64,000 bases of DNA from Clostridium culturomicium. GTDB lineage: Bacteria > Bacillota > Clostridia > Clostridiales > Clostridiaceae. Where the stretch lies: assembly GCF_000821305.1 (NCBI RefSeq), contig NZ_CCXK01000015.1, positions 188,528 to 252,527 on the forward strand. Reading direction: 5' to 3'. Numbering within the stretch: position 1 is the stretch's first letter; each line of letters begins with the position of its first letter. This document shows positions 43,263-52,600 of the stretch, one piece after another. Below the pieces are notes generated by a model. That model saw only the letters and a list, made by a program, of their open reading frames with translations, had not been told where the DNA came from and ran no database searches. Made by a program: the position numbers and the translations under genes.

Positions 43263-44351
43263 TTAACTCTTTAACCTCAGTGCAAGATAAAAAATAATAG
43301 CCTCCTTAAAACATCTTGGGTTAAATCCTGTTTTTTGACCTATCTTTTCCAATCTATATTGCAAAGTATTTTTATGTATAAACAGCTCTTCTGATGTATT
43401 CTTTAACGACATATCATTTCTATAAAAAGCTTGGAGTAATTCGATTTCGCTATTCTCCAATTCTCTCAACACCTTATCTACATATTGCTTTTTAATATCT
43501 TCGTCGATCCCCTCTAATATAAGTTCTAAACTTAATGAATCAAAGTAAGTAAGTATTTCATGATTTTTAGCCGAGTATTTAATAGCACTTCTGGCTTCGC
43601 TGTAAGACTTATGTGTATCATATAACTCCTTAAGCCTTCCTACTCCCCCCGTCAATATACCTTCATACTTCCTTAAAGTATTCATATATATTTTTCTTAA
43701 ATTGTTATACCTCTCTTCATTAACTAAGGCTATAAACTCGTTGGGATACACATAAATTTTAAATATGTTTCCTATATCCTTCAATACACCTTGTACGTCA
43801 TTTTCAACCTTTTCTAGCTCCCTGACATCATTATATTTAGTGATTTTAAATATAACCACTGCAAACTTTTGCTTTAACCCTATTCCGAACTCATTTAATA
43901 TTGTCTCAATTTCATTTTTATCTTCAATACTATCATATATAAGGGACTTTACAACGTGGTTTATGCGCTGCTTATCTGATTCATATTTATAGTTAAGCTG
44001 CTGTTCTTTAATAAAAATTTCAGTGATTTTAGTTACAAGAAACCCAAATTTACTTACCTCATCTGGCTCTCCTGTTATACCTATAGCTCCAATAGCTTCA
44101 TTGTTTATTAATATTGGATAATTAATTCCCTTTTTAGCTCCCTTGTACTCCTCATCTTCATTAACAGTTATATTTTTTAATGTGGAAATTGATTTGTACC
44201 CGGCTTCATGAAAAGTATTTATCCTATCTTCATCAGTACTTGCAATTATGGTCCCATTAATATCAATAAAATTAATATTTTTATCCACAACCTCTTTTAC
44301 TGCATCTACAATTTCTTGTGCAACTTTAAATTTTATTTTGTTTACAGCCAT
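43263..44351 (-). CDS. cdaR: CdaR family sugar diacid/glycerate regulator
   Basis: 362 residues. N-terminal sugar-diacid-recognition domain (about 1-135: VAQEIVDAVKEVVDKNINFIDINGTIIASTD, then GAIGITGEPDEVSKFG), a GGDEF-like middle part (about 145-270), and a C-terminal PucR-type helix-turn-helix (MSLKNTSEELFIHKNTLQYRLEKIGQKTGFNPR). In Escherichia coli CdaR activates glucarate/galactarate/glycerate uptake and kinase genes. Here it heads the cluster glxK-gntP-pyk-eno. The frame runs to a GTG at 44363, but GGGTGA is the ribosome site for ATG 44351. Confidence 0.9.
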   Translation of the reverse strand: MAVNKIKFKVAQEIVDAVKEVVDKNINFIDINGTIIASTDEDRINTFHEAGYKSISTLKNITVNEDEEYKGAKKGINYPILINNEAIGAIGITGEPDEVSKFGFLVTKITEIFIKEQQLNYKYESDKQRINHVVKSLIYDSIEDKNEIETILNEFGIGLKQKFAVVIFKITKYNDVRELEKVENDVQGVLKDIGNIFKIYVYPNEFIALVNEERYNNLRKIYMNTLRKYEGILTGGVGRLKELYDTHKSYSEARSAIKYSAKNHEILTYFDSLSLELILEGIDEDIKKQYVDKVLRELENSEIELLQAFYRNDMSLKNTSEELFIHKNTLQYRLEKIGQKTGFNPRCFKEAIIFYLALRLKS

Positions 44352-44415
44352 TATTTCACCCACTTGATTATCGTATTTTATCCTTCATTATTATTTATAA
44401 TACTTTTTAAATTAA

Positions 44416-44463
44416 AATAATAGTATCTTTATAGTAAGATTCTACTACAAAGATACTATTATT
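44416..44463 (-). terminator. Terminator of the second MATE gene
   Basis: A perfect 15-bp stem AATAATAGTATCTTT / AAAGATACTATTATT with a TAGTA/TACTA inner hairpin. The minus-strand tail is TTAATTT. It separates MATE transcription from cdaR. Confidence 0.75.
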
Positions 44464-44538
44464 TATCATACATCACTTTTTATATTTCTTATTACAAATT
44501 AAAACTTTACTACATAATTGAACACTAAACTCTGCCCC

Positions 44539-45930
44539 TTATTCTGCCTCTCCTGTGAAGCCCTTTTCTCTCCACTTGCCTTTTTTATAAAAGATCGTAG
44601 TTATAATTGCTCCAAGTGTCCAAGATACTAATAAAGAAATAAATGTAGACTCTGGCCTTCCTGTTGGATATGCAGCACTTCTAGTCAAATATGCAATTCC
44701 ATAAGCCACTGGAACACGTAACACAACAGTTGTAATTAACGAAATCCACATAGGCGTCATCGTATCTCCAGCACCTCTCATTACACCTGATAAGCTTTGT
44801 GTAACAGCCATAGCTATGTATCCAACTGCAAGAATACGCATCATTCTCATGCTTAAATCTACTAATTCAGCTGTATCAGTAAATACCCCCATCAAATACT
44901 TACCAAAAATCAAAATTAATAAAGTAATAGTTGCAGAAACTGCAACCGCAATAATTGTACCCTGCTTAGTTCCCTTTGTAACCCTGTCCATCTTTTTTGC
45001 CCCAATATTTTGTCCAGCATAAGTGGTCATGGCACTTCCAAAGGTGAAGTTTGGCATCATAGCAAAACCATCCACACGCATAACTATAACATTGCAAGCA
45101 ATTACCATTTCACCAAAGCTATTTGTAAGAGATTGTACAACTATCATCGCCAGAGAGAATATTGCCTGAGTTATTCCTGATGGTAATCCAAGCTTTATTA
45201 ATCTCCTTGAGAAGTTTCTATCTGGAATAAGCATCTTCAAGTTAAAATCAAAAATACTCCTCATCTTTGCAAGTTTTATAATACACAAAACTGCTGATAT
45301 ACTTTGTGCAATAACTGTTGCTAGCGCTACACCTGCAACTCCTAAGCCAAGTCCTGCAACAAACCAAATATCTAGCCCTACATTTAAAACTGTAGCAATT
45401 AATAAAAACACTAGTGCTGATATAGAGTCTCCTAGTCCTCTTAAAACTCCAGCTAATATATTATAATAAGCAAAACCTGCAATCCCAACATAATAAATAA
45501 CAAGATAATCATTACACCAATCTATTATGGATTCTGGCGTATTAAGAAAATCCAGTAATGGACGAGTAACCCATGGTCCAATTACCATAATTATTACTGA
45601 AGCAACCGCTGTAAGTGTAACACAAACTCCTATTGTATGTGAAAGATGTTTTCTCTCTTTTGCACCAAAGTACTGTGAAACCATTATTCCTGCCCCTGTT
45701 GATATTCCAACAAATAACACAAGTAAAAGATTTAGTATTGGTGATGCACTTCCTACTGCTGCCAATGCATTGTCTCCAACATATTTCCCTACAATAATTG
45801 AATCCGCAGTATTATAAAACTGCTGAGCAATATTTCCGATTAGCATAGGTATCGAAAATTCAATAATTCTCTTCCAAGGTGCTCCTTCCGTCATATCTTT
45901 AGGCGAAAAAGCTTTTGATATTTTTCCCAT
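44539..45930 (-). CDS. MATE family efflux transporter (second copy)
   Basis: 463 residues, 12 membrane helices. Landmarks: WKRIIEFSIPMLIGNIAQQFYNTADSIIVGKYVG and, in the second half, MPNFTFGSAMTTYAGQNIGAKKMDRV, characteristic of the large clostridial MATE branch. It is not closely similar to the copy at 3630-5036 (different motif in the second half), so this is not a recent duplication. The frame starts five codons earlier; GGGAGGT lies between, giving ATG 45930. It is monocistronic with no regulator beside it. Confidence 0.92.
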   Translation of the reverse strand: MGKISKAFSPKDMTEGAPWKRIIEFSIPMLIGNIAQQFYNTADSIIVGKYVGDNALAAVGSASPILNLLLVLFVGISTGAGIMVSQYFGAKERKHLSHTIGVCVTLTAVASVIIMVIGPWVTRPLLDFLNTPESIIDWCNDYLVIYYVGIAGFAYYNILAGVLRGLGDSISALVFLLIATVLNVGLDIWFVAGLGLGVAGVALATVIAQSISAVLCIIKLAKMRSIFDFNLKMLIPDRNFSRRLIKLGLPSGITQAIFSLAMIVVQSLTNSFGEMVIACNVIVMRVDGFAMMPNFTFGSAMTTYAGQNIGAKKMDRVTKGTKQGTIIAVAVSATITLLILIFGKYLMGVFTDTAELVDLSMRMMRILAVGYIAMAVTQSLSGVMRGAGDTMTPMWISLITTVVLRVPVAYGIAYLTRSAAYPTGRPESTFISLLVSWTLGAIITTIFYKKGKWREKGFTGEAE

Positions 45931-46095
45931 AGGTCTACCTCCCATTAAAGTCTTATTTTTACAAACTAATTTTAGTTTATATTACATTTTTTTCTTTGTC
46001 AATTATTTCGTGTTACTAATAATTTCTTATTAATTTAAAATTAAAAGCACTAATTTTAATTTTAAATTAGCGCTTTAATCCACTTAAATTATTAT

Positions 46096-46587
46096 CTACT
46101 TTTTGAATCTAATTTCACATTTTGAGTTACCCTTAGCTATGGTTTCTCCAAGTTCCATTCTTCCTCCATAACTTTCTGCAATCCCACGATCACCGTTCAT
46201 TGCAATATCACATAATCTAGCAATTTCTTCATCTGTGCATCCAAGTTTCTGCCAAGCAGCTACTAAAGGACAATATCCAAATTCTATTGAAAGCTTATCA
46301 TCTGTAGTCTCTAAAATTTTCATATCAAAAACCATTTGTGCAGGCTTTGTAAAAAGCTTATTCTTTAAGCCCTTGAAACTATTTGTTCCTCCCACCTTAA
46401 CTAAATCGACACTTTGAAAGTGACCACATTCCTTAGTAGCTGCATAGCCTATATCCTCCCATGCAATCCCCTTTTTCTCAGCCTCTTTTAATAATAGATA
46501 CAGCCACGTAGCTCGATGCTCTAAAGTTCCCCTTACAGCTTTAATCACAAAATTATTTCGTTTAGATACATTTACAATCTTACTCAT
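46096..46587 (-). CDS. L-2-amino-thiazoline-4-carboxylic acid hydrolase family protein
   Basis: 163 residues. The family's pattern is recognisable: FVIKAVRGTLEHRATWLYLLLKEAEKKG, KILETTDDKLSIEFGYCPLVAAWQKLGCTDEEI, and the C-terminal GRMELGETIAKGNSKCEIRFKK. Characterised members hydrolyse a thiazoline ring on the way to cysteine, but most clostridial members have unproven function. It is 12 bases downstream of a broken M20 peptidase gene, so the two were once cotranscribed. The ribosome site is GGGGGATA. Confidence 0.75.
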   Translation of the reverse strand: MSKIVNVSKRNNFVIKAVRGTLEHRATWLYLLLKEAEKKGIAWEDIGYAATKECGHFQSVDLVKVGGTNSFKGLKNKLFTKPAQMVFDMKILETTDDKLSIEFGYCPLVAAWQKLGCTDEEIARLCDIAMNGDRGIAESYGGRMELGETIAKGNSKCEIRFKK

Positions 46588-46599
46588 TTATATCCCCCA

Positions 46600-48014
46600 T
46601 TATTGATAATTACTGATTATTTCTTTATAAAAGGCCACAGCCTTACCAATTGCTTCTACGTCTATATTTTCATTTTTATTATGGACTGATACAAACTGCT
46701 CAGGTGAAATATCGATAGGTGCAAACCTTAATGTACATCTGCATATGTCAGTCATATGTCTTGCATCTGAACCTGCAGGTAGAATGTATGGTGCTGGAAC
46801 TACATTAGGAAATACTTTATTTATTATTTCTTTAACATATAATAAATTTCTGTCTTTCAAATCTGTTGGCTGATGATACTCTTCTGATATTTCTTCAATA
46901 TCTATATCATATTTTCCTGCAACCTTTCTTATAGCTTTCATATCCCCCCTTAAATCCTCATCATTTACACACTGTAAAAACAGTAACGTCTCTACATCCT
47001 TATTTTTCTCACCATGAATATGTCTAAAGGTATTGGTGGTTCCAAGAAGAGCTGCGCCCTGTGGATTTAACTTTGGCAAAAGAACTTTTAATAACGGCGA
47101 AAATAACCACAAATTTGTGAATATCAATCTATATGGAAAACTCATATATGGTACCAAAGCCTTAAACATTCCCGAAGTCTCTGGATGAATTTTTCTAATA
47201 AAAGATTTCCTTCTTTCAATTTCCTCAATAAATTTTGCTATCCTTACTACAGGACTATCACTTTTAGCAGTAAAGCTTGCATGTCCAAATTTACATTTTG
47301 CAACACACTTAACATCTTTTCTACCTTTTTCATGAACAGCAATCATCGCTGCCTTAGCTTTCATTCCTGGTACTGGTGCATTTATAACTGCACCACATTC
47401 ATCCACAGTTAGCTCAAACTTAATTTTATTTTCTTTAAAGTGCGCTACAGCTAAAGGAATTCCCTTTCCTGCTACCTCTTCATTATTAGAAGACGCTATA
47501 TATACATTTACTTCAGGCACAACCCCTTTTTTAATAATTCATCCATTGCTTTCAATTCAGCATAAAAGGAAGTTTTAGTGTCAACAGTCCCTCTTCCCCA
47601 TAGCTTCCCATTTATTATTTCTCCTCCAAATGGCTCTTGCTCCCACTTCTCATTAGCACTAACTACATCATGGTGAGACATAATCATAATGTTTCTAGTT
47701 TCATCTACCCCTTTAATTTTATATACCTGACACCCATCCCCGAATATTTTAAGTTCAGCCTTTTTATAAACATTTGGGAACAATTCTTTGAGCTTCTCTC
47801 TAAACTTTTTAAACTCTTCCACTTCAATATTGGATGCATTAGAAACTGTTTTTCACTGTATTAGTAAAGCTAATTCTTTTGCAAATTGTAAATACTCATT
47901 ATATGTGTATACTTTTACTTCTGATTTTAATTTTCTAGAAGTGTACTTTACTAAAATGGCGTTAAAAACCAATAGGATACAACCTAATGCTAATAGAATA
48001 AATATATACTCCAC
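46600..48014 (-). pseudogene. M20 family metallopeptidase, interrupted by a stop and a frameshift
   Basis: The intact gene would start at GTG 48014 (GGGGAAAA ribosome site) with a membrane anchor EYIFILLALGCILLVFNAIL, followed by YNEYLQFAKELALLIQ. An in-frame TGA at 47853-47855 interrupts the reading frame before KTVSNASNIEVEEF. The catalytic SHHDVVSANEKWEQEPFGG part follows. Near 47510-47525 the frame shifts by one base: the text ELLKKG- should continue as -VPEVNVYIASSNNEE, which is in the next frame. The second frame has NNEEVAGKGIPLA, TNTFRHIHGEKN and GSDARHMTDICRC. Two lesions make a pseudogene more likely than one sequencing error. It may still give two fragments. Confidence 0.82.
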
Positions 48015-48136
48015 ACATTTTCCCCTAATCTTTTATAATTACTTTATATGTAATATATTCAATATAATTATATCCCATACTAACCTTTTTATCATTTTAT
48101 TTAACCTTAAAAATGAGTATGTCCTATTAATACAAA

Positions 48137-48166
48137 AAACTCCTACAACTTACATTGTAGGAGTTT
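48137..48166 (-). terminator. Terminator of the nucleoside-importer operon
   Basis: A 12-bp perfect stem AAACTCCTACAA / TTGTAGGAGTTT. On the minus strand it is followed by TTTG, with a run of six T in total. Confidence 0.9.
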
Positions 48167-48172
48167 AGCACT

Positions 48173-49003
48173 TCACTTTAATTTATTATCTTGTTCTCTA
48201 AAATTAACATATCCAAGAAACTTATTTTCGTTTATTCCAAATATAGTTTCTACCTTAATTTCACCATATTTATACTCACACTTATTTATCGTTCCAGCAT
48301 CTTCAAATCTAACCAAGCCATCGCTCTCATCAAAACCTGCAAAGGATAAGCTTCCCCCTGTAAAATATGGTTTACCTGCAAAGACTCCACTATATACATG
48401 ATGAGTATGTCCAGTAAAAATACTAACTATTGAACTTTCCTTGATTATATTTTTAAATTCATTAGGAACATGAACAGATGGAGTGTTAAATTGATCCCTT
48501 AAAAGATGATGATGAAGGAATAAAATAGTATCTATTCTATTATCCTTACTTAACTCTTCCCTTAACCATTCACATTGCTTCTGAGAAATTGCACCATCAT
48601 TATTATGGTACTCTGAAATATCGAGTCCAATAATTCTTAGCCCTTTAATCTCTCCAACTACATTATAAGGCTCATTATCATCCTCTCTATCAAACCAGCC
48701 CTTATAAAATTCTTTCTTATTATCATGATTTCCTAAGGTAATAAAATATGGTACGCCTTTAAATAAAAACTCAAATTTCTCTTTCAAAGTTTTATAATCA
48801 TCAGCAGTTCCTGATTCCACCAAATCCCCCGTGATAATTATAAAGTCAACCTCATCCATAGTTACCTTTTCCAAGGATTTCTCTATTTTTATAAGAGGGT
48901 TAGTCATTTCATTAAAAACAGAATTATATCCTGAAGACGCTTTAGGATACCTTCTTAGAAAGTGAATGTCTGATAAATGTAAAAATACCATATCATTAAC
49001 CAT
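48173..49003 (-). CDS. Metallophosphoesterase (CpdA-like cyclic nucleotide phosphodiesterase family)
   Basis: 276 residues. Metal-site motifs: LHLSDIHFL, ITGDLVESGTADDY, LGNHDNKKEF, LFLHHHLLRDQFN and FTGHTHHVYSG. This order is that of class III phosphodiesterases such as CpdA. Its start overlaps the end of the permease gene by 8 bases, and it ends the importer operon. It could therefore process imported nucleotides, but any phosphodiester is possible. ATG 48991 is an alternative start. Confidence 0.85.
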   Translation of the reverse strand: MVNDMVFLHLSDIHFLRRYPKASSGYNSVFNEMTNPLIKIEKSLEKVTMDEVDFIIITGDLVESGTADDYKTLKEKFEFLFKGVPYFITLGNHDNKKEFYKGWFDREDDNEPYNVVGEIKGLRIIGLDISEYHNNDGAISQKQCEWLREELSKDNRIDTILFLHHHLLRDQFNTPSVHVPNEFKNIIKESSIVSIFTGHTHHVYSGVFAGKPYFTGGSLSFAGFDESDGLVRFEDAGTINKCEYKYGEIKVETIFGINENKFLGYVNFREQDNKLK

Positions 49004-49919
49004 TCTTAGCTTTCTTTTTCTTATTTCTCTTATGCTGAATACTAAATAGTATTAAAGCTACAATGGTAGCTACATAAGGAATAGAAGCCGTAATCTGAGT
49101 CTTTAAAGAAGTGTTCTGAAGCACATTTCCTGCTGCTTGAGAGAATCCAAAGAATAAACTTGATAAAAGTACTCCAATTGGATGAGACTTTCCTAAATTA
49201 TTTGCAGCCATGGCGATATACCCACGTCCTGATGTCATGTTCTGCATGAATAGAGTTACAGTTCCCATCGATAATAAAACTCCCCCTAAGCCACATAAGA
49301 TACCTGATAAACTTATAGTTAAGAATTGATACTTCTCAACTGGAGTTCCAAGACTTCTTGCAGCCTCCTTATTGATTCCAATTGCACGTAATCTATAACC
49401 TAAAACTGTCTTGTATAGGAATATGTACATTCCAATAGCTAATACAAAAGCTAAATAATCTATAATTGTTAACCCTGAAAAGATAGTTCCAATTACAGGT
49501 ATATCTTTTATTATTGGTAAGTCAATTTTAGAAAGACTTACTAAACTTGGGTCAGTAAAAACCCCTTTAGTTTTAAAAATAATATATAGCAAATAGGTTG
49601 TAACACCACCCATCATGGTGTTCGTTGCCATACCAACAACAACTGGAGAAGCTTTTAACTTAATAATACAAAATCCTACTATAGAAGAAACAATCATTCC
49701 ACTTACAGCTCCAGCCAAAACAGCAAGGAAAACATTATTAGTATAATAATTTGCAACAATACTAAAGAAGGCACCAGTAAGCATTGTTCCTTCCATTGCT
49801 ATATTAAAAATTTTAACCTTAGTACATAATGCTGCTGCAAGAGTTACTAAAAGTATTGGTGTCATCATACGAAGAGTCGAATTGGCTACTACCGCTAAAT
49901 AATCTACACTTAATTCCAT
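48996..49919 (-). CDS. ABC transporter permease, nucleoside-importer type (NupQ-like)
   Basis: 307 residues, about nine membrane helices. Landmarks: RMMTPILLVTLAAALCTKVKIFNIAMEGTMLTGAFF (BPD_transp_2 permease start) and GINKEAARSLGTPVEKYQFLTISLSGILCGLGGVLLSMG, the EAA-like cytoplasmic loop. It pairs with the permease gene that ends at its start codon (one-base overlap). Its relatives NupQ/YufQ and the BMP-linked transporters move purine or pyrimidine nucleosides. It is the third gene of the ATPase-permease-permease-phosphoesterase run. Confidence 0.92.
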   Translation of the reverse strand: MELSVDYLAVVANSTLRMMTPILLVTLAAALCTKVKIFNIAMEGTMLTGAFFSIVANYYTNNVFLAVLAGAVSGMIVSSIVGFCIIKLKASPVVVGMATNTMMGGVTTYLLYIIFKTKGVFTDPSLVSLSKIDLPIIKDIPVIGTIFSGLTIIDYLAFVLAIGMYIFLYKTVLGYRLRAIGINKEAARSLGTPVEKYQFLTISLSGILCGLGGVLLSMGTVTLFMQNMTSGRGYIAMAANNLGKSHPIGVLLSSLFFGFSQAAGNVLQNTSLKTQITASIPYVATIVALILFSIQHKRNKKKKAKNG

Positions 49920-51004
49920 TATTGTGCTCCTTCCTTAGTTGATTTATTTTTCTTGTACCACTTTACTGCAAATTTAGCAGTAATTAACAAAGTAATTATT
50001 CCTTGAATAATTGTTGTAACCTCTGATGGAACTCCCATACTACGCTCTATAGTACTTCCACCAGTGGTAATTCCAGCTAAGAAAACAGCACTTACTAAAA
50101 TACCAACAGGATGATTGCTTGACATTAATGATGCAATAATACCAGTCCATGCATATCCCGGAGACGTAATCATAGCGTCTACATAACGATATCTAGATCC
50201 TAAAACTTCACAAGCTCCACCAAGTCCGGCTAAAGCTCCGCTAAGCATTAAAACATAATACATCATCTTTCTACTATTTACTCCACCATAATTAGCAAAG
50301 TTAGGGTTTAATCCACCCATTTTAGCCTTATATCCAAAGCTTGTTTTCTTCATTATAAAAAGAATAACCACAACAGCAATTAACGCAATAACAAAGCCCC
50401 AATGTAATGAATACTGATCAAAAATTTTTGGAAGAATATTGTCTGTTAACTTTTGTGTTTGCACCGCCGTAGAATCCACAGCTAGAGGGTCCTTAAACAC
50501 ATACATAGTAAAGTAAGAAGCGATATAATCCGCAACATAGTTCATCATAAGTGTAATAATAAGTAAATCCAACTTATAATTTTCACTTATATAAGCTGAA
50601 ATTATTGAGTATAATACTCCTGCTAAAGCACCTGAAATTAACGCCATCATAACCACAAACACTGGTGGTCCTGGACATACCGCTGCAACTATTGCTGAAG
50701 TAAGAGCACCTAAAACCATTTGGCCTGCTGCTCCAAGACTTGAATATCCTGAACCCCATGCAAGAGCCCCTGCAAGTCCAGCAAAGATAATTGGAACTGA
50801 ACGTGTTAATGTTGTTGTTAAATAATAAGCTGACCCAAATCCTCCCTTAAACATTCCAATAATCGCTTCAAAGGGATTAAATCCTGAAAGACCAATGATA
50901 ACTCCACCAAGAAGTAATCCTACAGCCACCGCTTGCATTGGATGCTTTAATGCTCCGTATAAATTAGTAAACTTAGCTTTCACTAATGAGTTTTTATTCT
51001 TCAC
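49919..51004 (-). CDS. ABC transporter permease, nucleoside-importer type (NupP-like)
   Basis: 361 residues with ten or so membrane helices. Landmarks: SVPIIFAGLAGALAWGSGYSSLGAAGQMVLGA, LLIITLMMNYVADYIASYF and GYAWTGIIASLMSSNHPVGILVSAVFLAGITTG. It forms the membrane channel with NupQ. It overlaps the end of the ATPase gene by 11 bases and the next permease by one base, so translation of all three is coupled. Confidence 0.92.
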   Translation of the reverse strand: MKNKNSLVKAKFTNLYGALKHPMQAVAVGLLLGGVIIGLSGFNPFEAIIGMFKGGFGSAYYLTTTLTRSVPIIFAGLAGALAWGSGYSSLGAAGQMVLGALTSAIVAAVCPGPPVFVVMMALISGALAGVLYSIISAYISENYKLDLLIITLMMNYVADYIASYFTMYVFKDPLAVDSTAVQTQKLTDNILPKIFDQYSLHWGFVIALIAVVVILFIMKKTSFGYKAKMGGLNPNFANYGGVNSRKMMYYVLMLSGALAGLGGACEVLGSRYRYVDAMITSPGYAWTGIIASLMSSNHPVGILVSAVFLAGITTGGSTIERSMGVPSEVTTIIQGIITLLITAKFAVKWYKKNKSTKEGAQ

Positions 51005-52502
51005 TTTCTTTACCTCCTACCATTAAGAGACCAAGTCTTTTTTCATCAATACTTCCCCTTGCAAATTCACCAACGATTTCACCTTCATAAATTACATAGA
51101 TTCTATCACTTAAGCTCATGATCTCACTTAACTCAGAAGACACAAGTAAAACACTATCTCCACCATTTCTCTTTTCCACAAGCTGATCATGAATAAACTC
51201 TATAGCACCTATATCTATACCTCTTGTAGGTTCACATGCAATAATAAGAGGTGTTTCCATGGACATCTCTCTGGCAACAATAAGCTTTTGAGCGTTACCA
51301 CCAGATAGTTCTTTAATTTTCTGCTCTGGTGAATCAGCTTTAACTCTAAACTTAGAAATTAATTCCGATGCGTGAGAGAAAATCTTTGAACTGTTTAATA
51401 TTCCTCTTTTAGAAAACTCTTCTGTATCCTCATAGCCCATTAACGCATTTTCCGCTAAGGTTGCCTCAGGTGCACTTCCCCACATATAACGGTCCTCTGG
51501 AATGTGAGTTATTCCAGCTTTTCTAATATCCATAACACTTTTATTCGTAATTTCATTACCATGAATCACAACTTGTCCACCATCTATCTTCTCTAGACCT
51601 GTAATACATCTTATAAGCTCTGATTGACCATTTCCAGACACTCCGGCAATACCAACAATCTCGCCCTTCTTAACATTCATATTAACGCCATTTAAAACAT
51701 TTTTCTCACCATCACCGTGTAAAATTAAGTTCTTTACCTCTAAAAGTGATTCCTTAGTATCTTTAGGCTCAATTACTCTTGTTACAATTTGTCTTCCAAC
51801 CATTAAATAAGATAACTCTTCTACACTCGTATTCTTCTTTAAAGTTTCTGCAACAACCTCTCCTAATCTCATTACAACAACCCTGTCGGCAACTTCCATA
51901 ACTTCATGAAGCTTATGAGTAATGACAATTATACTTTTACCAAGCTTTGCAAGTTGCTTCATTGTCTTTAAAAGTTCTTCAACTTCTATTGGTGTAAGAA
52001 CAGCTGATGGCTCATCAAAAATAATAATATCTGCATTTTGATAAAGTATCTTTAATATCTCAACACGCTGTTGAAGTCCTACTGGACAATCTTCCACTAT
52101 TGCCCTTGGGTCTACCTGCAGCATGTAACGATTTGAAAGTTCTTCTACAACTTCAATATTCTTTTTATAATCAAAGAAAATACCCTTTTTCATCTCATTC
52201 TTATAAACAATATTTTCTGCAACAGTCATATTTTCAAACAACATAAAATGTTGTTGAACCATTCCAATTCCTTGCTTCATGGCATCAGAAGGACTATTGA
52301 AATTCATCTTCTTGCCATTTATAAAAATCTCACCAGAATTCGGCTTCTCTAATCCATAAAGAATTTTCATTATGGTAGACTTACCTGCACCATTTTCACC
52401 AACAATGGCAAGTATTTCTCCCTTATTCAGGCTTATATTCACTTTATTGTTAGCTACTACGTTGCCATATTTTTTAACAATATTTTTCATTTCTAAAAGC
52501 AT
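50994..52502 (-). CDS. ABC transporter ATP-binding protein with two ABC domains (NupO-like)
   Basis: 502 residues. The first ABC domain has a full set: Walker A GENGAGKST, Q-loop GMVQQHFML, signature CPVGLQQRVEIL, Walker B IIIFDEPSAVLTP. The second, from about 255, has a modified Walker A GVSGNGQSE and the signature ELSGGNAQKLIVAREM, as in sugar/nucleoside importers (RbsA/NupO type). Signatures of this layout belong to the CUT2/BMP importer class. It is the first ATPase gene after the BMP lipoprotein gene; ribosome site around GGAG. Confidence 0.94.
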   Translation of the reverse strand: MLLEMKNIVKKYGNVVANNKVNISLNKGEILAIVGENGAGKSTIMKILYGLEKPNSGEIFINGKKMNFNSPSDAMKQGIGMVQQHFMLFENMTVAENIVYKNEMKKGIFFDYKKNIEVVEELSNRYMLQVDPRAIVEDCPVGLQQRVEILKILYQNADIIIFDEPSAVLTPIEVEELLKTMKQLAKLGKSIIVITHKLHEVMEVADRVVVMRLGEVVAETLKKNTSVEELSYLMVGRQIVTRVIEPKDTKESLLEVKNLILHGDGEKNVLNGVNMNVKKGEIVGIAGVSGNGQSELIRCITGLEKIDGGQVVIHGNEITNKSVMDIRKAGITHIPEDRYMWGSAPEATLAENALMGYEDTEEFSKRGILNSSKIFSHASELISKFRVKADSPEQKIKELSGGNAQKLIVAREMSMETPLIIACEPTRGIDIGAIEFIHDQLVEKRNGGDSVLLVSSELSEIMSLSDRIYVIYEGEIVGEFARGSIDEKRLGLLMVGGKESEE

Positions 52503-52600
52503 GTAAAAGTACTCCTTCTCTAAGTAGTTTTAAACATAGAATAAGGGCGAAGCAAAACTGCTACAGCCCCTATTTAAATAATATATTCAACCTATGATAA

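Noticed and set aside
3630..45930. The two MATE genes as a recent duplication
   Set aside because: The proteins differ in their second-half signature motifs and surroundings; they belong to different MATE branches.
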